Assembly (NCBI GenBank): GCA_026636295.1
Contig: CP089464.1
Location: 124,001 to 188,000, forward strand
Length of the DNA: 64,000 nucleotides
DNA from: Medakamo hakoo
Taxonomy: Eukaryota; Chlorophyta; Trebouxiophyceae; Coccomyxaceae
Direction: 5' to 3'
The translations under genes were made by a program, and so were the position numbers. Below, in pieces: positions 19,906 through 29,564 of the stretch (positions are counted from its first letter, which is position 1; each line of letters begins with the position of its first letter). The notes below the pieces were generated by a model. The model was not told the origin of the DNA. It was given only the letters and a program-made list of their open reading frames with translations, and did not search any database.

Positions 19906-22125
19906 ATGCGCCGCCGCCTGGCCCAGGCCCTCACCAAGGGGTCACGCGCCCTGGGCAACCTTCCAGCAGAAGGTGGTGGGGTGGGGTGGCGTGGCGCGCC
20001 CGCCAGCGCGCGGCGAGTGCAGGCTGCTGCGCCCGGCCTCGCCGGCGCCGGCGCGGCCTCGCCGCCCGCCATGCGGGCGACCTCCAGTCTTTCGGCCGCC
20101 GCCTGCCCGCCGCCTCCGCCGTCCACGCGGGCCGTCTCAACTGGCGCCGCCGCCGCCGCCTCGCCGCCTCCACCCCCGACGCCGCCGCCCTTCCCACCCG
20201 GCCTGTTTGGCGGCAACGGCGCTGCGGCCGCCGCCGCCCACCGCCCGGCCCCCTCGTCCTCGACCGAACCGGCGCCGCCCGCTGACCCGCCCCCGCCCGG
20301 CACGCGCGCCGCCGAGACGGACGCGTACGTCAGCGAAGCGCTGGAGGTCCTGGACTACCCCCAACGCCTGGTGCGCCTGCTGCTGACGCCGCAGCGGGAG
20401 ATCCACTGCGAGGTCGTCGTCACCCGCGATTCGGGCGAGGTCGCGGGTTTCAACGCCTACCGCGTCCAGCACGACAACTCGCGCGGGCCCTTCAAGGGCG
20501 GCTGGCGCTTCGACCCGGGCGTGTCCATGGACGAGATTCGGGGGCTGGCGTCGCTCATGACGTGGAAGTGCGCGGTGCTGGACGTGCCGTTTGGCGGCGC
20601 CAAGGTGTGTGTGAGGGCGAGCGAGGGGAGGAGAGGGTCGGCCCAACAAAAGAAAGGCCCGCGGCACGCGCACCGCCCTCACGCCTCCCCTCCCTTCCCT
20701 CCACACCCACCAGGGCGGCGTCGCCGTCGACCCGCGGTCCCTGTCCGCGGGCGAGCTGGAGCGGGTCACCCGCAAGCTGGTCGCGTCGTTCCACCGCATG
20801 ATGGGGCCGGTCAAGGTGTGGGGAGGAGGAGGAGGGTGGGGTGGGGTGGGTGGGAGGACGCCCCTCGGCTGACCCACACCCGCTGTGTGCGTCTCTCCCA
20901 GCGCACTCCCATGCCCGCCCACTTTTTCCAGGCACCCCGCCCTCACACACCCCGTCCACCTCCCCCCCACCTCAAACAGGACATTCCGGGCCCCGAACTG
21001 TCCGCGGGTTCCCGCGTCATGGCCTGGTGGTTTGACGCGGCCTCCAAATTCGACGGGTGAGCAGCCTTGGCATGTGGAGGTGGGGGAGGAAAAAAAAAGT
21101 GCCCTGCCTGCGCCGCCGACCCCCCTCCCATTCCCTCTCCTGTATCTCCCGCCCCCACTCCCACCCCCCAGCTTCTCCCCCGCCTGCGTCACGGGCAAGC
21201 CCCTCGACCTGCACGGCACGCACGGCCGGGACTCGGCGACGGGCCGCGGCGCCGTCATCGCGGCGCGCGAGCTGCTGGCCGCTGCGGGCGAGGGCAGCCT
21301 GGTCGGCAAAAAGTTCGCCATCCAGGGCTACGGCAACGTGGGGTCCTGGGCCGCGGCGGCCCTGCACGCGGCGGGCGCCAAGGTCGTGGCCGTGTCCGAC
21401 CGGGACGGCTGCCTGGTCAACGAGGGCGGGCTCGACATCCCCGCCCTGCGGCGCCACACGCGCGCCGCGCCGCCCTTTGGCGGCACCCTCAAGACCTTCT
21501 CCGGCGGCACGCCCGCGCCGCGCGCGTCCCTGTTTGCGGTGCCCGCGGACGTCCTGATCCCGGCCGCGGTGGCGGGCGCCCTGGACGCCCGCACGGCCGC
21601 GTCCATCGCCGCCCGGTATGTGGTGGAAGCCGCCAACGCGCCCACCACGCCCGCGGGCGACGCCGTGCTGCGGGAGCGCGGCATCACCGTCCTGCCGGAC
21701 ATTTACGCGAGCGGAGGCGGTGTGGTGGTGTCGTTCCTGGAATGGTACGGGGGACAGGGGGGTGGGGTGAGGTGTGGGATGGGGTGGGTGGGTGGGGTGG
21801 TCGGGGAGGCGCGGCGCGCACTGCTCGCTCCCTCTCGCCCCCAAGCCCCTCTCTCTGGCCCCTCACCCCCTCCCTCCCTCCCCTTCCTTTCCCCCCCTCC
21901 CCGCCCACCCACCCCTCGTGTGTGTGTGTGTGCAGGGTCCAAAACCAGCAGAGCATGCGGTGGGAGGAAGCCGAGGTGGGCGCCCGGCTGGAGTCGGCGA
22001 TGACGTCCGCGTTCCGCAGCGTGTGGGACACGTCGCGGTCGCGGTCGCTGCCCCTGCGCACGGCGGCGTTTGTGGAAGCGTTGCAGCGGGTCACGCAGGC
22101 CCACTTGCACCGCGGCTTTGATTGA
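19906..22125 (+). CDS. GDH: Glutamate dehydrogenase
   Basis: Five exons (19906-20604, 20714-20815, 20980-21056, 21172-21744, 21936-22125) give 546 residues. GDH interconverts glutamate and 2-oxoglutarate plus ammonium using NAD(P). A roughly 125-residue Ala/Pro/Arg-rich N-terminal extension suggests organelle import. The core shows FNAYRVQHDNSRGPFKGGW, the active-site lysine in PFGGAKGGV (split by intron 1), DIPGPEL, VTGKPLDLHGTHGRDSATGRG, the Rossmann loop GYGNVGSWAA, and the closing EWVQNQQSMRWEE. The usual PDMGTN turn reads PELSAG, a local oddity near the substrate site. Length and order fit the small hexameric class. Cofactor preference cannot be read safely. Confidence 0.92.
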
Positions 22126-22233
22126 GGGCGGGGCGGCGGTGTCGCACTGGGGGGAGGGGGGGAGGGAGGAAGGGGGAGGGCGTGTGCTGGGTCGGTCGGC
22201 TGTGTGCCCCCCGCCTCCCTTCCTTTCTCTGAT

Positions 22234-23367
22234 TCACACGCCTCCGCCCTCCAGCACTTGCGCGACCAGCGCCGCCGCGTCGGCCGCACACCCCGTGTGC
22301 AGCGTCACCCCACTCCCGCCGTGGCCGTAACAGTGCACCACCGGCACGGACGCGGCGCCGGCGTCCAGCTCCAGCCGGACGGACGGGCGCACGGGCCGCA
22401 GCCCGGCCCAGTCGCCGCGCGACGCCGCGCCCACCAGCCCCGGCACCGCCCGGCCCGCCCGATCCAGGATGGACGCCCTGTCGCCCTCGCGCGGCGCCGC
22501 GTCCCAGTCCCCGACCTGGGCCGTCCCGCCGACGACGACAAAGTCGACGTTGGGAATCACATACGTGCCCTCGTCCACAAACACGGCGGACTTGACCCAG
22601 GGCGCGTCCAGGCGGGCGACCTGGCCGCGCACGGGAGTGAGTTCATCGTCTTGCGCGAGGTCGCGCGCGCCCAGCCCCGCGCAGTTGACGAGGACGGACG
22701 GGGAGGTCAGGCGGACGACGTCCTCCAGGCGCGCGGCGCGCGCAGTGCGCGCGGCCACGCCCGCGGCGCGCGCCCGGCCGGCCAGCCACGGCAGGTAGCG
22801 GGACGGCTGCGCGACCGCCGACCAGAACGTCCAGCCGGACGCGTAGGCCGACCGCGGGCCGGGCGTCGCCTCGCTCACGCGCTCCCAGGCGTCCAGCTCG
22901 TGCCGGCCCAGGCGCCTGAAGTGCGGCACGACGCCCGCCCAGGCCGGGTCGGGCGGGGAGGGGGTCGGCCCGCCCGCGCTCCACAGCTGGAAGACGGCCA
23001 GCTCCGTCACGCCGGCCGGCCCCGCCTCGGGCGACGCGTAAATGCGGCGCAGCTCGGCCAGGGTCGCCCCGCCCCACCGGTTGATCAGGCCCGCCGGCGT
23101 GTCCCCGCACTTGTACGGCTCCCACAGCCCGCCCGCGCCGTGCGAGGTCGTCGCGTCAAAGTCCGCCGCGACGACGGTGGTGGCCGGGCGGGCGGGCAGG
23201 GAGGCGACGGCCAGGGCGGTCGCCCAGCCGATGACGCCGCCGCCGAGGATGGTGACGGATCGGGGTGGCGGGCCGGGGGTGGACGCGGCGGCTGTGGCCA
23301 CGGCCCGGCGCCGACGCCCGGCCGCGGCAGGGCGGGGTGGGTGTGCACGCGCGCGGCGCGTCGCCAT
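22234..23367 (-). CDS. DAO: D-amino-acid oxidase family flavoprotein
   Basis: Intronless, 377 residues. DAO/DASPO enzymes oxidise D-amino acids to 2-oxo acids with release of ammonia and hydrogen peroxide. The FAD Rossmann loop is VTILGGGVIGWATALAV at about residue 37. GAGGLWEPYKCGD matches the family's GAGGLWEPY block. A central VNCAGLGARDLA and the C-terminal CYGHGGSGVTLHTGCA are the remaining DAO signatures. The first 35 residues are basic and Ala/Pro-rich and may target an organelle. No C-terminal peroxisomal tripeptide is present (ends EGGGV). It faces glutamate dehydrogenase tail-to-tail at 108 bp. Substrate preference between neutral and acidic D-amino acids is unresolved. Confidence 0.9.
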   Translation of the reverse strand: MATRRARAHPPRPAAAGRRRRAVATAAASTPGPPPRSVTILGGGVIGWATALAVASLPARPATTVVAADFDATTSHGAGGLWEPYKCGDTPAGLINRWGGATLAELRRIYASPEAGPAGVTELAVFQLWSAGGPTPSPPDPAWAGVVPHFRRLGRHELDAWERVSEATPGPRSAYASGWTFWSAVAQPSRYLPWLAGRARAAGVAARTARAARLEDVVRLTSPSVLVNCAGLGARDLAQDDELTPVRGQVARLDAPWVKSAVFVDEGTYVIPNVDFVVVGGTAQVGDWDAAPREGDRASILDRAGRAVPGLVGAASRGDWAGLRPVRPSVRLELDAGAASVPVVHCYGHGGSGVTLHTGCAADAAALVAQVLEGGGV

Positions 23368-23624
23368 TTTTGGCGGTGGTGCAGGCTGTCGCCGCCCTCG
23401 TCCTTGGTTGGCGTGGGTTCTCTAGGATGTCAGCTCCCGGTAGAGACAGGGGAGGCGCCTGGGCGTGTTACTGACGCAGGCGGCGAGTTTCGCGCGGCTT
23501 GATGTGGGTGTGAAGGCATCGGGCGTGCGCACCCACTCCCGTGCGTCCGACTTCAGGCACTCTGCGCTCGCCGAGCTTTCATTACATGGCAACGCCAGTG
23601 TGCACTCCTCCCTCCCTCCCACCT

Positions 23625-24410
23625 TCAAGCCCCGTACGTCGCCTTCAGGTACTCGATGATCGCACCGCTCTCGTACATGGCCACGCCCGTGTTGGGGTCT
23701 TCGAGCAGCGGGAACTGTTCCGCCCCCCACTTGGCCACCAGCTCTGGCCGGCGCACCGACCCGCGCGCCGCGGACGCGTTGAGGTACGGCACCTCCAGCT
23801 CGTCCAGCACTTCGCGGACGAGGCGCACAAACGGGCTGGGCTCGTAGCCGTACAGGGTCAGCTCCCGGGTCGACGCCGTGGCCTTGGTCGGCGCCGCGCG
23901 GACGCCGCGCCCCGCGCGCACGGCCCGCGACAGGCCGCACCCCAGGCCCACGAGCGCGGCCGACCGCAGCGACGCCGGCACGGCGCCCTTGCCGGGGCCG
24001 TACTTCTCAAACAGGTGGTCGACGATGGCGCCGGACTCCAGCATGGCGTCGCCGCCGTCGACCAGGATTGGGAACTGTGGGCGCGCGCCCGGGCCTTTCA
24101 GTCCCTCGACCAGCCGCGCGGCTTCCGGGCGCCACACCGTGCCGCCCTTGGGGCACGGCCGGTGCTCGTACGGCAGGTCCAGCAGGCTGAAGGCTTCACG
24201 CACGCGCTGGCAGAAGGGGCAGCCCTCGAAGGAGTACAGGCGCAGCGTGGACGCCGGCCGGGGGAAGGCGTCGGCCGCGCCCGGCAGCACAAACGCGCCG
24301 AGCGCGCCGCGCGCGGCCGCGCCCGCCGCGCCGGTGAGGCTCGCCCAGGTCCAGCCCTTGTAGGTCCCGCCCGCCGCCGTCGCCAGCTTGAGCGGAGGCG
24401 TGGGCGCCAT
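23625..24410 (-). CDS. Tandem GST N-terminal/glutaredoxin-like domain protein, copy 1
   Basis: Intronless, 261 residues. It holds two thioredoxin-fold (GST-N) domains in a row. The first starts LRLYSFEGCPFCQRVREAF with a glutaredoxin-type CPFC and continues to QFPILVDGG and MLESGAIVDHLFEKYG. The second starts LTLYGYEPSPFVRLVREVL with SPFV replacing the cysteines and ends FPLLEDPNTGVAMYESGAIIEYL. This double layout matches a family of plastid GST-like proteins in plants and algae whose biochemical role is poorly known. A short N-terminal region with a hydrophobic patch (AGAAARGALGAFVLPGA) precedes domain 1. It is paralogous to the next gene, separated by a C-rich repeat block. Confidence 0.85.
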   Translation of the reverse strand: MAPTPPLKLATAAGGTYKGWTWASLTGAAGAAARGALGAFVLPGAADAFPRPASTLRLYSFEGCPFCQRVREAFSLLDLPYEHRPCPKGGTVWRPEAARLVEGLKGPGARPQFPILVDGGDAMLESGAIVDHLFEKYGPGKGAVPASLRSAALVGLGCGLSRAVRAGRGVRAAPTKATASTRELTLYGYEPSPFVRLVREVLDELEVPYLNASAARGSVRRPELVAKWGAEQFPLLEDPNTGVAMYESGAIIEYLKATYGA

Positions 24411-24758
24411 CTCTCTGGGTCCAAAGAGGAGGGCGGTCCCAAACAAAAAGAAAAAAAACGCGCGTGTTCCACCAGAGACCCGCGCCCGACCCCGACCGAC
24501 CCGCCTCCACCATCCCCCCCCCCCCCCCCCCCCCCCCCCACCCCACCCCCCCCCCCACCCCCACCCCACCCCCACCCCACCCCACCCACCCCACCCCACC
24601 CACCACCACCACCACCACCACCACCCACCCACCCACCCACCCACCCACCCACCCACCCACCCACCCACCCACCCACCCACACTACCATCCCTCCCTTGGC
24701 TCTCTCCATCTATTTACACGGCGCTTTTCCAGCCCCCCACCCACCCCAGCCCCCCTCC
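24411..24758. repeat. C-rich microsatellite block, mostly (CCCA)n
   Basis: This is the whole gap between the two GST-like genes. From 24514 there is a 26-base C run, then a block of CCCCA/CCCA units with an inner (CCA)n stretch near 24600-24622 and a regular CCCA array to about 24680. The minus strand, which is the coding strand of both neighbours, is G-rich here and could form quadruplexes in the copy 1 promoter. The unit is not a known plant telomere repeat. Confidence 0.85.
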
Positions 24759-25589
24759 CTACCCGTACGTTGCCTTCAAATGTTCGATGATCGCGCCGCT
24801 CTCAAACAGGGCCACCCCGGCCGCGGTGTCTTCCAAGTACGGGAACTGGCACGGCCGGCCCCACTTGGCTTGCAGCACCGGCCGGCGGGCCGAGCCGTGG
24901 GCCGAGCACTCCATGCGCACCGTCACTTGCAGCTCGTCCGCAACTTCGCGGACCAGGCGGACAAAGGGACTGCATTCATAGCCAAAAATGACGACGGCCG
25001 GCTCCGCCACCGCCGTCGCGCGCGTGGCCGGCGCGGCCGTCAGCCCCCGCCCCGGCCGCATCGCCCGCGTCAGGCGGCAGCCAATGCCGGCCACCACGTC
25101 CGACCGCAGGGACAGCGGCGGCACGGCGTGACCGGGCGGGGCGTACCGGGCAAAAAGGTGGTCGACGACGGCCCGCGCGCCGACGACCGTCTGGCCTCCA
25201 TCCACCAAGACGGGCAGCTCCAGGCGCGCGCCCGGCCCGCGCACGCCCTGGACCAAGCGCTCCGCTGCCGGCCGCCACAGGCCACCGCCCGCCGGGCACG
25301 GGCGGTGGACGTACGCCAGGTCCAGCCGGGAAAAGGCTTCGCGAGCGCGCTGGCAGGCGGGGTCGCCCTCCGTGCCATACAGCTCCAGCACCGCGCCCGG
25401 CCGGGGCGCGGCGGGTCCCTGCGTGCCTGGAAGCACCCAGTAGCCGACGCCGCCGCGCAGTACAGAGCCGAGGAGGCCGGCCAGGGCGGCGGCGTGCCAG
25501 CCCTTGTAAGGGCCGGCGCCCGGGTTGGACAGACGGAGGGGTGGCAGTGAAGGTTGGGCGTCGTCGGGCAGCGGCGGTGACGGAGGCAT
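24759..25589 (-). CDS. Tandem GST N-terminal/glutaredoxin-like domain protein, copy 2
   Basis: Intronless, 276 residues, same two-domain order as copy 1. The shared elements are YKGWHAAALAG, HRPCPAGGGLWRP, VDHLFARY, SPFVRLVREV and FESGAIIEHLKATYG. In the first domain the CPFC active site is replaced by DPAC, so the nucleophilic cysteine is gone. The strand that reads PQFPILVDGG in copy 1 reads LELPVLVDGG. The second domain keeps SPFV and gains a cysteine (YECSPFV). Copy 2 may therefore be non-redox or binding-only. It is divergent from the alpha-galactosidase gene; the shared upstream region carries a 26-bp palindrome. Confidence 0.83.
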   Translation of the reverse strand: MPPSPPLPDDAQPSLPPLRLSNPGAGPYKGWHAAALAGLLGSVLRGGVGYWVLPGTQGPAAPRPGAVLELYGTEGDPACQRAREAFSRLDLAYVHRPCPAGGGLWRPAAERLVQGVRGPGARLELPVLVDGGQTVVGARAVVDHLFARYAPPGHAVPPLSLRSDVVAGIGCRLTRAMRPGRGLTAAPATRATAVAEPAVVIFGYECSPFVRLVREVADELQVTVRMECSAHGSARRPVLQAKWGRPCQFPYLEDTAAGVALFESGAIIEHLKATYG

Positions 25590-25693
25590 GTGAGGCTTTG
25601 ACTGTTTTTGGAATTGCGCGGTTCTTCTCCTTTTGACGTGTGAGGGCTGTGCTCGTGCAGCCGGGCTGTCTTTGTAGGCAGGTGTGCGTGGGG

Positions 25694-25719
25694 TATCCGC
25701 ACCCGGCCGGGTGCGGATA
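25694..25719. promoter_or_regulatory. Perfect 26-bp palindrome in a divergent promoter
   Basis: The half-site TATCCGCACCCGG is followed without spacer by its exact reverse complement. It lies 105 bp upstream of the GST copy 2 start and about 92 bp upstream of the alpha-galactosidase start used here. Its right end merges into GGATAAAAGG, which resembles a TATA-type or GATA element. A dimeric regulator is the simplest reading. Confidence 0.7.
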
Positions 25720-25771
25720 AAAGGACACGTGAACAAGAAAGACCCTGATGTGTGAGGCCCCCAACAACAGA

Positions 25772-25793
25772 CTCGCATCAAGATTGATGCGAG
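25772..25793 (+). promoter_or_regulatory. Hairpin in the leader of the alpha-galactosidase mRNA
   Basis: Arms CTCGCATCAA and TTGATGCGAG are perfect inverted repeats with a 2-nt loop. The structure contains an in-frame ATG at 25787 and sits 17 bases before the next in-frame ATG at 25811. It could influence start choice. Confidence 0.55.
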
Positions 25794-25810
25794 AAGGAAG
25801 AAAAAAACAC

Positions 25811-27515
25811 ATGCCCCCCGCGTTGCACATGCCGGGCGCCACGACGGGCGCCGGGCGTCGTGCCTGTCCAGGCGGTCTGCACGCCTGGTCTGTCGCGGCC
25901 TTGGTGCTCTTGCTGACATGGCCTGGCGCGTCCGCCGCGCTCCAGGCCGGGCGGTACCATGGCGGCGGTGGCCACGCGCCGGGCACGGCGCCCGCCCCCA
26001 AACCACCCCTCCTCCGCACGCCGCCCATGGGCTGGATGTCCTGGAACCACTTCCGCTGCGGGACGAACGCGTCCTCCCCCGACTCCATCTCGCTCAGGCT
26101 CGTCGCCGACACGGCGCACGGCCTGGTCAGGCGCGGCTTTGCGGGCGCGGGGTACCGCGTCCTGGCCATTGACGACTGCTGGCAGGCGCGAGAGCGCGGG
26201 CCGGGCGGCGCGCTGGCCGCAGACCCGGCCCGCTTCCCGGGCGGCATGGCCGCACTCGGCAAGGTCATCCACGGCTCCGGCCTGCTCTTCGGCCTGTACG
26301 GCGACGTGGGTCCCCGCACCTGCGCCGGCTTCCCCGGCAACGGCGGCCACTTTGCCGCGGACGCGGGCGCCATGGCGGCCGCGGGCGTCGACTACTTTAA
26401 AGCCGACGGCTGCAACGCGGCGGCGGGCGACCTGCCGGGCCTGTACACAAACCTGTCGGCCGCGCTCGCGTCGTGTGGCCGGCCCATCGCGCTGTCGTGT
26501 TCTTGGCCGGCCTACCTGCCCGACGCGCGCGCGGTGCGTGCGGCCCGGCGGGTGGGCCACCCCCTGCCGCCCATCCCGTACGGCGCCCTGGCGGAAGTGT
26601 GCCACACCTGGCGCAACTGGAACGACATCGACACAGGTACCGCCTTTTTTGAGTGAAGAGGCGGGGAGGGAGGGAGGGGAGGCCTGGCATGGAGGCACGT
26701 CCTCAACAACCAAACCCCCACCAAACCCCCCACACCACTCACTCCCCCCCCCCCCTCCAGCTCCGTCGTCCATTGCCGCCATCGCGGCCTACTGGGCGTA
26801 CGCCGCCCGGCGGTCGCCCGGCTTCACCACACGCACCCTGCCCGGTCCAGGCGCCTGGCACGACCCGGACGAGCTGCTGGTGGGCGAGCCGTCCATCCCC
26901 TTCGCCTGGCAGGCCGCCCAGTTTGCGCTGTGGGCCGTGTGGGCGGCGCCGCTCTTCCTGTCGGCCGACGTCCGACGTGGCGCCCCCTTCAGCGCCGAGG
27001 CCCGGGCCCTGGCGCTGGACCCGGAGCTGATTGCCATCAACCAGCGCGGGGCGGGCGGGCCTGTCCTGGTGGCCTGCGCCCGCGGAGGCGGCGGCCGGCG
27101 GCGCGGGTGCGGGACGGCGCAGGCCTGGGCGCGCCCGTTGGCGGGCGGGGCGGTCGCGGTCGTCGCCGCCCGGCTGGATGAAGGGGGCGAGGCCACCAAG
27201 CCCGTGTGCGTGCGTGTGAGCGCGGTCTTAGCCGCGGCTGACCGGACGTGGCCGGAGGTGGGAGCGCCCGCGCCTCCGCGCCCTCCCCGCCGCGCCCGGC
27301 AGCTCTGCTGGCGGCCCGTCCCGCTCACCCCCCGGCCCGAGCCGCGGCCCGCTTACCGCGCCTGGTCCGACGTCGCCGGCTTCCCGCACGTGGCCCGGGA
27401 TGGCGATGAGCTGTGCCTGGATGTGGGGAGCGGCGGGCGGCGGGCGGCCGTGGTGGTGGGGCGGCCGTGCCGCCGCGCAGAGGAGGGCGGGCAGGGTGCA
27501 ACAGCCGTTGCCTGA
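25811..27515 (+). CDS. Secreted GH27 alpha-galactosidase (melibiase)
   Basis: Two exons (25811-26636 and 26761-27515) give 526 residues from the start chosen. In-frame ATGs also exist at 25748, 25787 and 25829. I chose 25811 for its A-rich leader and because it leaves a signal peptide (HAWSVAALVLLLTWPGASA). GH27 marks are PPMGWMSWNHFRC near the mature N-terminus, AIDDCWQ, the nucleophile aspartate in VDYFKADGCN, and the acid/base aspartate in GAWHDPDELL after the intron. Such enzymes release terminal alpha-linked galactose from oligosaccharides, galactolipids or glycoproteins, here in the vacuole or outside the cell. The C-terminal beta-sandwich has insertions and cysteines (ELCLDVGSGG). Confidence 0.88.
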
Positions 27516-27702
27516 AAACAAAAAAAAGCGCAGGACACAGCAGCGGGGAGGGAAGGGACACGCGGGTGACACACACGCAAGGCACATACACACACCAGCG
27601 CTCACCCCCCTCACCTGCTCGCTCACTTCTCGGTCGGGGAAACACACACACACACACACGGAACACACACACGGAAGACACACAAACAAAGCCGGCAAGC
27701 GT

Positions 27703-28818
27703 CTACCCACTCGCACCACCCCCGCCGCCCCCACCCCCACCAGCAAACAGCAGCAACGCTTCCACCGCGCCCGCCTCGCCCGCCGCGGTCGTCGGCCGCC
27801 CGCGCGGCCGTTTGGCGGGCGGGCGCGGGGACCGGTCGGCCGGCGGGGCGCGAGCCGGCCGGCGTGGGGCCGGCGACGCGGGCGCGGCCGCGGCCGGCGG
27901 GTGGGGGGCGAGGGCCGCGCCGCCGACGGCCGCCTCACTCGCACGACGACCACCGACGCGCGCGCCGGACGCCAGGGCCGCCGGCCCCATGCCGCGCATG
28001 TACGCTTCCAGCGGACCAGGCCGCGGCGGCGGCGGCGGCGGCGGCCGCGCCGGCGGGTCCACGCCTTTGGCCGCCGCGTGCGCGGCTGCGCGCCGCACCG
28101 CGGCCGCTGCCGCGGCCTCCCGCGCCAGCGACCGCGCCGTCCGCCGCAGCGTCGCGTTCCAATGGTTTTTGACGGCGTTGCACGTCCGGCCCGGCAGCAG
28201 GGCCGCAATGCCCGCCCAGCAGTTGCCCTGGGACCGGTGAGCGGCCACCAGGGCGCCCTCCTCGTCCGCCGACCAGGCGGCCTTGGAGATGCCGGGCCGC
28301 AGCTCGTGCGTCCACCGCTCGCGCAGCTGCTTGCCTATGCGCCCGGGGAAGGCGTGCACGATGGCCGCCCACTTGCCCTCGCCGTGCTGGGCGACCAGGG
28401 CGCGCAGGCGGGCGTCCTCCTCGGGCGTCCAGGAGCCCTTGACGATGGTGGCAGGCGCGGTGGAGGGCGCGCCCGACCCCGGCGCGAGGGTGGACGCGGC
28501 CGCGACGGCCGCGACGGCCGCGGGCGTCGGCTTGACCTGGCGGGCCGGCCGGGTGGAGGCGGGCGGCGGCGGCGTGTCGGACGGCGGACCCGCCCCTCCT
28601 CCGCCTCCTGTCCTTGCCGACCGCCCTGGGCCGGACCAGCGGCGGAAGTGGCGGGTCGGCGCGGCCGGCGGCAGCGCGGTCGAGACGGGCGTCGTCGTCG
28701 TGGTGGAGGGGCCGGCCGGCGACGTCAGCGGCGTGGGCGGGACGGACGCAGTGGAGGGCAGGGCGGCGCCGCCCGGTTCGGGTTTTGGGGCGACGGCGTT
28801 GGGCGCCGGGTCGGACAT
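27703..28818 (-). CDS. R2R3-MYB transcription factor
   Basis: Intronless, 371 residues. Two adjacent MYB repeats lie at about residues 126-226. Repeat one begins KGSWTPEEDARLRALV and has LPGR-type FPGRIGKQLRERWTHELRPG. Repeat two has AAWSADEEGALVAAH and LPGRTCNAVKNHWNATLRR. Regular tryptophans and the NHWNATLRR end match plant R2R3 MYBs, closest in wording to the IGKQCRERW-bearing group that includes Arabidopsis MYB98-type factors. These bind DNA in the nucleus. The N-terminal 120 residues are Pro/Ser/Thr-rich and the C-terminal 140 are Ala/Pro-rich with basic patches. Target genes cannot be inferred. Confidence 0.9.
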   Translation of the reverse strand: MSDPAPNAVAPKPEPGGAALPSTASVPPTPLTSPAGPSTTTTTPVSTALPPAAPTRHFRRWSGPGRSARTGGGGGAGPPSDTPPPPASTRPARQVKPTPAAVAAVAAASTLAPGSGAPSTAPATIVKGSWTPEEDARLRALVAQHGEGKWAAIVHAFPGRIGKQLRERWTHELRPGISKAAWSADEEGALVAAHRSQGNCWAGIAALLPGRTCNAVKNHWNATLRRTARSLAREAAAAAAVRRAAAHAAAKGVDPPARPPPPPPPRPGPLEAYMRGMGPAALASGARVGGRRASEAAVGGAALAPHPPAAAAPASPAPRRPARAPPADRSPRPPAKRPRGRPTTAAGEAGAVEALLLFAGGGGGGGGGASG

Positions 28819-29564
28819 GGTCGGCGCGCGGGACGGCGACGGCCTGTGTGTTCCTCTACGGGTCAACGTTGGCTGGTGTGTGTTCCTGCGGGTCAACGGT
28901 GGCTGCTCAGCAGGGTGGGGGGCGAGGGAAAAAGCATTCGCCCCCCCCCGCGGCGCCCGTGTTTTCTCTGCCGCCGCACGCACGGCCACCGCCACCCGCC
29001 TCCCTGCAAACCACACGAGGCTAGGCACAGCAATGCCTGCATTCCTGTCGTGGAGCTTCCAGGCTGCGAGAACGCGGCGACGCGCGGAGGCGGGCGCGCG
29101 ACGCGGGGCGGCGGCCAGCACGCCCGGCCCCCCTCCCCCGCAGCGCTGCAAGTACGCGCACTTGCACGCCCGCCCACCCGCTTCCAGCCGCCCACTCACC
29201 TTTCACCGAATGCGCAGAGCGCCAATCCAGCCAGGAACGGGTCGCTGACGCGCGGAGGATAGGCAGAGACTTCCCCGGCGCGGCTCCGACAGGGACACGG
29301 AGAGTTACGGACTTCGTCAAAGTTTGGGAGAAGAACTTGACGCGCTCGCTCGCTCGCCCGTACGCCTGGGCGTGCGGTGGCGCGTGTGTGTGTGCCCGGC
29401 GCTCAGGGGGACGCCACACACAGCCGCGGAAGGACGGAGGCGGGGGCGCTGGTCGCGCTCGCGAACCGCGAAAAAAAAAGACAGAGTGCTCACGCTGGCC
29501 CCGCTTGTGGGCGAGACACACCGCAAACCCAAAAAAAAAAAACAAGAGGAAAAAGAAACACACG
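28819..29564. other. Divergent upstream region of MYB and epimerase-like genes
   Basis: This 746-bp gap is the largest gene-free stretch. It must hold the MYB promoter and leader (minus) and the promoter of the epimerase-like gene (plus). It has a C-run near 28941, CGCTCG repeats near 29342-29356 and A-runs near 29470 and 29530. An unspliced upstream exon cannot be excluded, but I found none with matching phase. Confidence 0.4.

Noticed and set aside
24540-24690. CCCA array as an internal telomere or a CRISPR array
   Set aside because: The unit is not a TTTAGGG-type telomere repeat and there are no repeat-spacer alternations. It is a simple microsatellite.
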